13,214 nt of DNA from an uncultured Lachnospiraceae bacterium (GTDB taxonomy: Bacteria > Bacillota > Clostridia > Lachnospirales > Lachnospiraceae), in the NCBI GenBank assembly GCA_902803305.1, contig CADCPL010000180.1:1-13214 (forward strand), written 5' to 3'. Below the pieces are notes generated by a model. The model was not told the origin of the DNA, ran no database searches, and saw only the letters and a list, made by a program, of their open reading frames with translations. The position numbers and the translations under genes are program-made. Shown piece after piece: positions 6,858-12,555 of this stretch (the stretch's first letter is position 1; every line of letters starts with the position of its first letter).

Positions 6858-7304
6858 ATGAAGATCGCAATAGGCGCCGATCACGGTGCATTTGACAGAA
6901 AAGCGGAGGTAATAGAGCACCTGCAAAGTCAGGGTCATGAGGTTCGTGACTTTGGAACGTATACGCCGGACAGCTGCGACTATCCCGCTATAGGAAGGAG
7001 CGTTGCGGAGGCTGTCGTATCGGGAGAGTATGACAGGGGCATCGTAATGTGTACCACGGGAATAGGCATATCGATCGTGGCAAACAAGGTGCCGGGGATC
7101 AGATGTGCGCTCTGCTCGGATGTTACGAGTGCGAAACTTACGAGAATGCACAACGATGCAAATATGCTGTCCATGGGAGCCGGGATAATAGGCCCGAATC
7201 TTACCATGGATATAGTAGATACGTTCATGAACACGGAATTTTCAAACGAAGAAAAGCACGTCAGAAGAATATCACAGATAAAAGAGATGGAGGACAAGGC
7301 ATGA
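6858..7304 (+). CDS. rpiB: Ribose-5-phosphate isomerase B
   Basis: A 148-residue RpiB/LacAB-family isomerase interconverting ribose 5-phosphate and ribulose 5-phosphate in the pentose phosphate pathway. Seen: GADHGAF with Asp8-His9, the glycine-rich active-site loop MCTTGIGISIVANK with the catalytic Cys65, HNDAN at 98-102 with the proton-transfer His98, and a C-terminal HVRRI segment (Arg136/137) for phosphate binding. The loop usually reads CGTGIG, and here the first Gly is Thr; GADHGAF replaces the commoner GSDHAGF. The key Asp, His and Cys are kept, so activity is expected. AGGAG at 6846-6850 lies 7 nt before the ATG. The stop overlaps upp (ATGA). An sua5-rpiB-upp-atp order is also known in B. 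subtilis, with other genes interspersed. Confidence 0.94.
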   Translation: MKIAIGADHGAFDRKAEVIEHLQSQGHEVRDFGTYTPDSCDYPAIGRSVAEAVVSGEYDRGIVMCTTGIGISIVANKVPGIRCALCSDVTSAKLTRMHNDANMLSMGAGIIGPNLTMDIVDTFMNTEFSNEEKHVRRISQIKEMEDKA

Positions 7305-7948
7305 AACAGTATCCGGGAATCGACAACATTTACGTAATGGATCATCCGCTCATTCAGCACAAGATCGGTTATATCAGAAGGTGCGACACGGGGACAAAGG
7401 ATTTTCGCCAGACGATAGGTGAGATAGCGATGCTCATCTGTTATGAAGCAACGAGGAATCTTGAAGTCCAGGATGTGGAGATAGAGACTCCGATATGCAA
7501 GACTACCGCCAAGGAACTCAAGGGTAAGAAGATGGCGATAGTTCCTATACTCAGAGCCGGCCTCGGAATGGTAGACGGAATGCTGAGCCTCATTCCCACG
7601 GCGAAGGTGGGTCATATCGGTCTGTACCGTGACCCCGCAACACTGAAGCCGGTAGAGTATTATTGCAAGCTTCCCGAGGACTGTGCCAACAGAGAAGTAT
7701 TCGTTGTAGATCCCATGCTCGCAACGGGCGGATCATCAAGCGCGGCCATTCAGATGCTCAAGGACAAGGGCTGCAGCCACATTCATTTCATGTGCATAAT
7801 CGGTGCTCCCGAGGGTGTTGCGGTAATGCACAGGGATCACCCGGATGTTGATGTATACATCGGAGCACTTGATGAAAAACTCAATGAGCACGGTTACATA
7901 GTTCCCGGACTCGGAGACGCTGGCGACAGGATTTTCGGTACAAAATAA
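7301..7948 (+). CDS. upp: Uracil phosphoribosyltransferase
   Basis: A 215-residue enzyme joining uracil to PRPP to give UMP, the main uracil salvage step. Seen: VPILRAGLGMVDG (about 81-93), the PRPP-binding loop VVDPMLATGGSS (135-146), GAPEGV (168-173), and the C-terminal uracil-binding stretch GYIVPGLGDAGDRIFGTK (198-215). Length is a few residues above the usual 209. The reading frame is open far upstream (to 7049), but the real start is ATG 7301: it begins the recognisable protein, overlaps the rpiB stop by 4 nt (ATGA), and has GGAGGACAAG at 7289-7298 containing the ribosome site. The stop TAA shares its last A with the start of the next gene, so rpiB, upp and the deaminase gene are translationally coupled. 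Confidence 0.97.
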   Translation: MKQYPGIDNIYVMDHPLIQHKIGYIRRCDTGTKDFRQTIGEIAMLICYEATRNLEVQDVEIETPICKTTAKELKGKKMAIVPILRAGLGMVDGMLSLIPTAKVGHIGLYRDPATLKPVEYYCKLPEDCANREVFVVDPMLATGGSSSAAIQMLKDKGCSHIHFMCIIGAPEGVAVMHRDHPDVDVYIGALDEKLNEHGYIVPGLGDAGDRIFGTK

Positions 7949-8433
7949 TGAGTGATAAAAGACAGGATTACATTTCATGGGATGAGTATTTCATGGCGGT
8001 TGCAAAGCTTGCCGGCATGAGATCGAAGGATCCAAATACCCAGGTCGGAGCATGTATCGTCAGCCCCGACAACAAGATACTCTCGATGGGCTATAACGGA
8101 TTTCCGAGAGGCTGTTCGGACGATGAGTTTCCGTGGGCCAGAGAGGGCGAGACTCTTGAAACCAAATATGTATACACGGTGCACAGCGAACTGAATGCGA
8201 TACTTAACTACAGAGGCGGAAGCCTTGAGGGAGCAAAGCTCTATGTGTCGCTGTTCCCGTGCAACGAGTGTGCCAAGGCGATAATACAGAGCGGCATCAA
8301 GACGATCATTTACGACTGTGACAAGTACGGCACGACAGATCCTTTCATCGCATCCAAGAAGATGCTTGATGCAGCGGGCGTTGCCTACTACAGATACGAA
8401 CCTTCGGGAAGAGACCTCACGATATCGGTATAA
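7948..8433 (+). CDS. dCMP deaminase-family zinc enzyme
   Basis: A 161-residue cytidine/deoxycytidylate deaminase-fold protein. The zinc site is complete: HSE at 79-81 (ligand His79, catalytic Glu81) and PCNEC at 104-108 (ligands Cys105 and Cys108). The KDPNTQVGACIV and GYNGFPRG segments are those of deoxycytidylate deaminases, which convert dCMP to dUMP for dTTP synthesis, rather than of cytidine deaminases or tRNA adenosine deaminases. It resembles B. subtilis ComEB in family, but the gene sits in a pyrimidine-salvage cluster and not in a competence operon, so I assign no symbol. It overlaps upp by 1 nt (TAATG). Coupling of uracil salvage with dUMP supply makes metabolic sense. No allosteric dCTP site can be confirmed by eye. 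Confidence 0.9.
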   Translation: MSDKRQDYISWDEYFMAVAKLAGMRSKDPNTQVGACIVSPDNKILSMGYNGFPRGCSDDEFPWAREGETLETKYVYTVHSELNAILNYRGGSLEGAKLYVSLFPCNECAKAIIQSGIKTIIYDCDKYGTTDPFIASKKMLDAAGVAYYRYEPSGRDLTISV

Positions 8434-8434
8434 T

Positions 8435-9613
8435 ATGCATCCACGCACATTCAGATACAACTTAATAGCTTATTTGCTGTGCGCGGTATTCATCGTTTCC
8501 TGTATCGGGCAGCAATCATCCGTTCCCGTAAAAGCATCGGTGGAAGATACTTCCAAGAAGATCAAGGAGGCTGAAAAACTCAAAAAAGCCACCGAAGAGA
8601 TGAAGGATGCCACCGAGCAGAAAAAGGAAGGACTCAAGGATCAAAAGCAGGAGCTTGAGTCCTACTTGAGCGAGCTTAATGATAACCTGACCAAGATCAC
8701 CGAGAACATCGGGGAGATAGAGGACAGGATCACGGCCAAACAGGAAGAGATAGAAGAAGCCACGGAAGAGCTTGAAGTGGCAAAGAGTGAAGAAGCCGAT
8801 CAGTATGAACTGATGAAAAAACGCATCAAGTTCATGTATGAACGCGGAGACAAATCGATAGTCACCGCATTTTTCTCTGCCAGAAGTTATGCGGATTTTC
8901 TTAACAAGGCCGAGTACACGACCCGTATCGAAGACTACGATAAGAAGATGTACGATAACCTCATTCAGATCCGCAAGGACGTTGAGGAAAAAGAGGAGAT
9001 ACTCCGCAAAGAGGAGGAACAGCTCCAGAGCCTTAAGAAACAGGCACAGACCGAAGAAAAGAAAGTCAATAATCTCGTGACTTCGACAAACGGATCGATA
9101 GCGCAGACCGACGGACAGATATCCGCAGCCGAGTTGGAAACGGCCGCATATGAGGCTGAGCTGGCAGCACAGGAGGAGAACTTGGCGGCCCTTCGTAAAC
9201 AGCTTGCCGAAGAACAGGCCATGATCGCAAAAGCATCGAAGATGGCATGGCGCGATATTTCAGAGATAGAGTTTCAGGATGGTGACAGGGATCTGCTTGC
9301 ATGCCTCATATACTGTGAGGCCGGTAATCAGCCGTACACGGGACAGGTTGCCGTCGGAGCCGTGGTCATCAACCGGGTAAGGTCAGCGGCATATCCCAAT
9401 ACCGTTTCCGGAGTTATATATCAGAACAGACAGTTTTCTCCGGTAGGAAGCGGAAGACTGGCAACGAGACTGGCACTTGGTGCAACATCAGCCTGCTATC
9501 AGGCAGCGGATGAAGCCATGAAAGGCGCTACGCCTGTCGGAAACTGCCTTTACTTCAGAACGGTCATTCCGGAAATAAACGGAACGATCATCGGAGATCA
9601 CGTTTTTTACTGA
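8435..9613 (+). CDS. Secreted coiled-coil cell-wall hydrolase (PcsB-like coiled coil plus SleB/CwlJ-type domain)
   Basis: A 392-residue exported protein. Seen: a signal peptide (basic n-region to about residue 9, hydrophobic LIAYLLCAVFIVSCIG at about 10-25, likely cleavage near VKA-S at 34-35). A long coiled coil follows at about 37-270, interrupted by YERGDKSIVTAFFSARSYADF, the break typical of PcsB/CwlO coiled-coil domains. The C-terminal SleB/CwlJ-type hydrolase domain (about 280-392) has the signature ACLIYCEAGNQPYTGQVAV with conserved Glu295, then INRV and RQFSPVGSGR. The family cleaves peptidoglycan glycan strands. The coiled coil probably regulates activity or binds the FtsEX-type machinery, as in PcsB; that is inference. 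ATG 8435 lies 1 nt after the deaminase stop with no clear ribosome site, so translation is probably coupled. The reading frame extends upstream to 8318, but only 8435 gives a signal peptide at the N-terminus. Confidence 0.88.
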   Translation: MHPRTFRYNLIAYLLCAVFIVSCIGQQSSVPVKASVEDTSKKIKEAEKLKKATEEMKDATEQKKEGLKDQKQELESYLSELNDNLTKITENIGEIEDRITAKQEEIEEATEELEVAKSEEADQYELMKKRIKFMYERGDKSIVTAFFSARSYADFLNKAEYTTRIEDYDKKMYDNLIQIRKDVEEKEEILRKEEEQLQSLKKQAQTEEKKVNNLVTSTNGSIAQTDGQISAAELETAAYEAELAAQEENLAALRKQLAEEQAMIAKASKMAWRDISEIEFQDGDRDLLACLIYCEAGNQPYTGQVAVGAVVINRVRSAAYPNTVSGVIYQNRQFSPVGSGRLATRLALGATSACYQAADEAMKGATPVGNCLYFRTVIPEINGTIIGDHVFY

Positions 9614-9618
9614 TTGTA

Positions 9619-9647
9619 TGGACTTTTTGGGCATTCAAGGTTATACT
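9619..9647 (+). promoter_or_regulatory. Candidate internal promoter of the atp operon
   Basis: TGGACT (9619-9624, 4 of 6) and TATACT (9642-9647, 5 of 6) are separated by 17 nt, just after the wall hydrolase stop. The transcript would start near 9654, at the ATG of the first atp gene. Confidence 0.45.
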
Positions 9648-9653
9648 ATTGTG

Positions 9654-9968
9654 ATGAAGTACCAAAAAGATGTATTTCGTAATTTCACGCTCGTGCTGCA
9701 GTTCGGGATCAATATGATCGTTCCCATTTTGCTGTGCACGTTCGCCGGGATATTTCTTGATAAACTGTTTTCCACTTCGTTCATAGTGATAATCATGTTC
9801 TTTCTGGGGGCGCTTGCCGGCTTTCGAAACATATTCGTTTTTGCTAAGAACATGAGCAAACACACTACTCATTTGGGAAGTGATACGGATGCGAAAGTGT
9901 CCGGACACGCGGACGAAGATTTTGCGGAAAAGATGGACAGGGTATACAGGGATCATATGAATGAATAG
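9654..9968 (+). CDS. AtpZ/AtpI-family small membrane protein of the F-ATPase operon
   Basis: About 104 residues with two membrane helices (about 11-33 and 41-62) and a charged cytoplasmic tail. The pattern QFGINMIVPILLCTFAGIFLDK and FFLGALAGFRNIF is that of the ATPase_gene1/AtpZ group, small proteins encoded at the head of many atp operons. Members are thought to help assembly of the F0 sector or cation supply together with AtpI; the precise role is not settled. ATG 9654 is chosen because MKYQKDV is a normal start for the group. An in-frame ATG at 9618 would add 12 residues but would overlap the candidate -35 box. Neither start has a good ribosome site (only AAGG at 9637-9640). It overlaps atpI by 8 nt. 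Confidence 0.8.
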   Translation: MKYQKDVFRNFTLVLQFGINMIVPILLCTFAGIFLDKLFSTSFIVIIMFFLGALAGFRNIFVFAKNMSKHTTHLGSDTDAKVSGHADEDFAEKMDRVYRDHMNE

Positions 9969-10365
9969 GCTCAGGATCATTCTCAGAGAAAATCATACCC
10001 TCCATGAAATGATGATAGGAATCATAGCGGTAAATATTGTTCTTGCTGTCATAGCATTTTTTGTCAGTGACAGAAGAGCAGCACTTATCGCAGTTGCGAT
10101 CGGGATGCTGACCGCACTCATATATACGATACATATGGCGGTGACTGTCGATGATGCTCTTTGTCTTGATGAGAAGGGCGCGGCAGCAGAGCTTCGCAAG
10201 AACATGCTGATCAGATATGCGTTCGTATGTGTCGTTGTAGCCGTAAGCGTATACACGAAGGCTGCCCATCCGATATTTCTTGTATTGTCGGTGATCACCA
10301 TAAAGGCAGGTGCGTATCTGCAGCCCTTTGTACATAAACTTCTTTGTGGGAGGGAAGATAATTGA
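9961..10365 (+). CDS. atpI: ATP synthase subunit I-like protein
   Basis: A 134-residue integral membrane protein with four hydrophobic segments (about 17-35, 43-64, 84-101 and 107-126) and a short polar N-terminus. Position between an AtpZ-like gene and atpB, and this topology, fit ATP synthase protein I, a chaperone that assists assembly of the c-ring in several bacteria, including Na+-ATPases. Sequence conservation in this family is low, so the call rests mainly on topology and position. The start ATG lies 8 nt inside the preceding gene, and the end overlaps the TTG start of atpB (TTGA). Confidence 0.78.
   Translation: MNRLRIILRENHTLHEMMIGIIAVNIVLAVIAFFVSDRRAALIAVAIGMLTALIYTIHMAVTVDDALCLDEKGAAAELRKNMLIRYAFVCVVVAVSVYTKAAHPIFLVLSVITIKAGAYLQPFVHKLLCGREDN
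10348..10354 (+). promoter_or_regulatory. Ribosome binding site for the TTG start of atpB
   Basis: GGGAGGG, with the GGAGG core at 10349-10353, lies 8 nt before TTG 10362. The strong site makes the unusual start codon credible. Confidence 0.75.
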
Positions 10366-11075
10366 ACGGTGTTCTTTTGGCATCAGATGTCAACTTCATG
10401 ATCAAGGGAATATTCTCTTATCAGTTGTTTGGCAATACTGTATGGATCACAACCACTCATGTCAGTCTTTTGATAGTTCTTCTGCTGTTTGCAGTTTTTT
10501 CCATATGTGCTCATCATGTGATAGTAAATGCAGATCCTTATGAGAAGCCCGGTACGTTTCAGAACATAGTCGAGCTCATGGTAGAGATGCTTGATAACAT
10601 GATCACGGGTTGTATGGGAAAGAGCGCACCGAAGTTCCTCGGTTATATTTCCACATTATTTGCATTCATACTTGTGAGCAACATCTCGGGACTGCTCGGA
10701 CTTCGTCCGCCTACAGCCGACTACGGCGTTACTTTCCCGCTCGGTGTTATCACATTCTGTCTTATATTCTTCAACAAGATCAAGCATCAGGGCGTTGGCG
10801 GATTCATCAAGGGATTGTGTGATCCCTGGCCGATCTGGGCTCCGATCAATATCATCGGAGATCTGGCGGTTCCGGTATCTATTTCGCTCCGTCTTTTTGC
10901 AAATATCCTTTCGGGAACGGTCATGATGGCACTCGTTTACGGACTGCTCACCAAGATAGCTTGGGGATGGCCGGGATTCCTGCATTTGTATTTCGACCTG
11001 TTCTCAGGTGCGATACAGACATACGTATTCTGTATGCTCACAATGACGTATGTCAGTGATGCGATTGGAGAATGA
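10362..11075 (+). CDS. atpB: F0F1 ATP synthase subunit a
   Basis: A 237-residue stator channel subunit of the F0 sector. It provides the half-channels and the essential arginine facing the rotating c-ring. Seen: several hydrophobic helices; LVSNISGLLGLRPPTADYG (about 104-122), where RPPTAD is the loop typical of the family; and PVSISLRLFANILSG (about 171-185) containing the essential Arg177, equivalent to Arg210 of E. coli. It ends with YVFCMLTMTYVSDAI, the usual last helix. Length is normal for Firmicutes. Translation begins at TTG 10362, backed by GGGAGGG upstream and by a 4-nt overlap with the atpI stop. The next gene, atpE, begins 134 nt later, an unusually large gap for this operon. Confidence 0.96.
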   Translation: MNGVLLASDVNFMIKGIFSYQLFGNTVWITTTHVSLLIVLLLFAVFSICAHHVIVNADPYEKPGTFQNIVELMVEMLDNMITGCMGKSAPKFLGYISTLFAFILVSNISGLLGLRPPTADYGVTFPLGVITFCLIFFNKIKHQGVGGFIKGLCDPWPIWAPINIIGDLAVPVSISLRLFANILSGTVMMALVYGLLTKIAWGWPGFLHLYFDLFSGAIQTYVFCMLTMTYVSDAIGE

Positions 11076-11161
11076 CGTGAGGTGTCTGCGAAGCAGACGG
11101 AGTCCTGACGTCACCGCGAGGCCCTATCGACGAAGTCGATTTAAATGGCCGAGCGTCCTTA
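11073..11161 (+). repeat. Double nested hairpin element in the atpB-atpE gap
   Basis: Hairpin A: arms 11073-11082 and 11104-11113 pair at 9 of 10 positions, and inside them GTCTGC (11084-11089) pairs with GCAGAC (11093-11098) around GAA. Its left arm includes the atpB stop. Hairpin B: CGC (11115-11117) pairs with GCG (11153-11155), then a symmetric tandem G-A mismatch (11118-11119 with 11151-11152), then GGCC with GGCC (11120-11123, 11147-11150), and at the tip ATCGAC/GTCGAT (11126-11131, 11135-11140) around another GAA. There is no T-run, so it is not an intrinsic terminator. The rest of the gap, 11162-11209, is A/T-rich and ends in the atpE ribosome site. The element may tune atpE translation or mRNA processing, or be a dispersed palindromic repeat. 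Confidence 0.75.
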
Positions 11162-11209
11162 TGAAATCTAATAAGTTTAGAATATATACAATAAACAGGA
11201 GGAAATCAC

Positions 11210-11464
11210 ATGAACATTTCAGGTCAGGAGTTTATTTTCGGTTGCTCGGCGATCGGCGCAGGTCTTGCTGTTATAGCAGGTATCGGCCCCGGTGTAGGTC
11301 AGGGTATCGCAGCTGGACACGCAGCAGCAGCAGTGGGACGTAATCCCGGTGCGAAGTCTGATGTAACATCTACGATGCTTCTTGGTCAGGCAGTTGCCGA
11401 GACGACAGGTCTTTACGGCTTGCTCATCGCCATGCTGTTATTATTCGTTAAGCCTTTTACGTGA
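11210..11464 (+). CDS. atpE: F0F1 ATP synthase subunit c, sodium-binding type
   Basis: An 84-residue hairpin of two membrane helices that forms the rotating ring. The loop RNPGAK (44-49) matches the usual RxPxxx polar loop. The ion site is Glu64 in AVAETTGLYG. Together with Gln31 in GPGVGQG, Val62, Thr65, Thr66 and Tyr69 this reproduces, one residue earlier, the sodium-site ligands of the Ilyobacter tartaricus ring (Gln32, Val63, Glu65, Ser66, Thr67, Tyr70), with Ser replaced by Thr. Sodium coupling is therefore predicted; this is an inference from residues, not a measurement. AGGAGG at 11197-11202, 7 nt before the ATG, is a strong ribosome site, as expected for a subunit needed in about ten copies per complex. 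The upstream gap carries the hairpin element. Confidence 0.97.
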   Translation: MNISGQEFIFGCSAIGAGLAVIAGIGPGVGQGIAAGHAAAAVGRNPGAKSDVTSTMLLGQAVAETTGLYGLLIAMLLLFVKPFT

Positions 11465-11482
11465 TCATAAGGAGGCATTAGA

Positions 11483-11998
11483 ATGGAACGTCTTTTTGAC
11501 TTGGATTTCCAACTGCTTCATGATGCAGTCATCACAGCGGTTGCCGTATTCGTTCTGTTCCTTTTCATGTCCTATATGCTGTTCAAACCGACGCGCGAGC
11601 TTCTTCGCAAGCGTCAGGAGAGGATTGAGGCTGATCTTGAATCCGCAAGAACGGACAAGGATGATGCAGAGGCTCTGAAGAATGAGTATGAAGCAAAGAT
11701 GGCAAACGCCCAGAAGGATGCAGATGCAGTTCTTGCCGAGGCGCGCCAGAAAGCTGTCAAGAATGAAGAGATGATCATATCCCAGGCCAAAGATGAAGCA
11801 GCGGGCATTATCCGTCAGGCTCACAACGAGGCAGAACTTGAAAAACGCAAGGTTGCCGACGAAGTGAAGACGCAGATCATCGATGTTGCGTCGGTTTTGG
11901 CCGGCAAGGTTGTCGCAGCAGGTATTGATACGAACATTCAGGATTCTCTCGTTGAGGAAACCCTGAAAGAAGTAGGTGAGAGCACATGGCAAAGCTAG
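11483..11998 (+). CDS. atpF: F0F1 ATP synthase subunit b
   Basis: A 171-residue peripheral stalk subunit linking F0 to F1. Seen: a single N-terminal membrane helix (about 14-37, ITAVAVFVLFLFMSYMLF), then KPTRELLRKRQERIEADL and a long charged, alanine-rich helix with the right-handed coiled-coil character of b subunits (about 40-145). A C-terminal part, VASVLAGKVV...DSLVEETLKEVG, binds delta. Length is normal. AAGGAGG at 11469-11475 is 7 nt before the ATG. Its end overlaps atpH by 13 nt, a common arrangement that couples b and delta synthesis. Confidence 0.95.
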   Translation: MERLFDLDFQLLHDAVITAVAVFVLFLFMSYMLFKPTRELLRKRQERIEADLESARTDKDDAEALKNEYEAKMANAQKDADAVLAEARQKAVKNEEMIISQAKDEAAGIIRQAHNEAELEKRKVADEVKTQIIDVASVLAGKVVAAGIDTNIQDSLVEETLKEVGESTWQS

Positions 11999-12540
11999 TC
12001 ACGAAAACCTATGCGGATGCTTTGTTTCAACTGGCTGTTGAAGAGAACAGGGTCGACGAACTGTATTCGGAGGTAGAGGCTCTTATCGGTATTCTGGACA
12101 GCAATCCGGAACTTGCAAAAGTAATGAGCCATCCGAGCGTTGACAAGAACGAGAAGCTCAGCGTCATCAAGAATATCTTCACGGGCAAAGTATCAGCCGA
12201 AGTATGCGGTCTTCTTTATCAGATAGTTGAAAAGGGAAGATACGAGGAGATCGACGGAATACTTGCATGCTTTATCGATGAGGTCAAGGAATACAAGAAG
12301 ATCGGTGTTGCTCATGTTCTGACACCGACCGCTCTTACCGATGCGCAGAAGAAGCGTATAGAGCAGAAGCTTCTTGACACCACCGATTATGTAAGCATGG
12401 AGATCGATTATGAGATCGATGAGTCTCTTATCGGCGGCATGAGGATACGCATCGGTGACAAAGTTGTTGACAGCAGTATATCCACTAAGATAAATGAACT
12501 GGCGAAGAATCTTCGCCGGATTCAGATAAGTACAGTATAG
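11986..12540 (+). CDS. atpH: F0F1 ATP synthase subunit delta (OSCP)
   Basis: A 184-residue subunit joining the b stalk to the top of the alpha/beta hexamer. Seen: the N-terminal helical domain beginning KTYADALFQLAVEE (about 5-18), VMSHPSVDKNEK (about 45-56), and the C-terminal domain, with SLIGGMRIRIGDKVVDSSI near the end (about 147-165), the OSCP/delta family signature. ATG 11986 lies inside the end of atpF and has AGGTGAG at 11974-11980, 5 nt upstream. Length is close to the family norm. It is followed after 15 nt by atpA. Confidence 0.95.
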   Translation: MAKLVTKTYADALFQLAVEENRVDELYSEVEALIGILDSNPELAKVMSHPSVDKNEKLSVIKNIFTGKVSAEVCGLLYQIVEKGRYEEIDGILACFIDEVKEYKKIGVAHVLTPTALTDAQKKRIEQKLLDTTDYVSMEIDYEIDESLIGGMRIRIGDKVVDSSISTKINELAKNLRRIQISTV

Positions 12541-12555
12541 AAAGGTAAAAGATCC

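Noticed and set aside
7049..7300. Upstream extension of the upp reading frame
   Set aside because: It lies within rpiB in another frame and resembles no UPRTase N-terminus; ATG 7301 has a ribosome site and starts the conserved protein.
6980..7615. A 211-codon open frame on the - strand across rpiB and upp
   Set aside because: It is wholly antisense to two well-identified enzymes, has no recognisable motifs or ribosome site, and has a composition typical of a shadow frame.
8318..8434. Upstream extension of the wall-hydrolase frame into the deaminase gene
   Set aside because: It would bury the signal peptide about 40 residues from the N-terminus, which is incompatible with export.
8429..8434. 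TATAAT before the wall-hydrolase gene as a promoter
   Set aside because: No acceptable -35 box lies 16-18 nt upstream, and transcription would begin downstream of the chosen ATG.
7975..8460. A 161-codon open frame on the - strand opposite the deaminase gene
   Set aside because: It mirrors a clear zinc deaminase gene and encodes nothing recognisable.
9585..9608. GATC...GATC followed by six T at the end of the wall-hydrolase gene as a terminator
   Set aside because: Only a 4-bp stem of low stability can form and it lies within coding sequence, so it is too weak to call.
11181..11196. AT-rich stretch before atpE as an extra promoter
   Set aside because: TATACA/TACAAT-like sequences are present but no -35-like hexamer occurs at a suitable distance.
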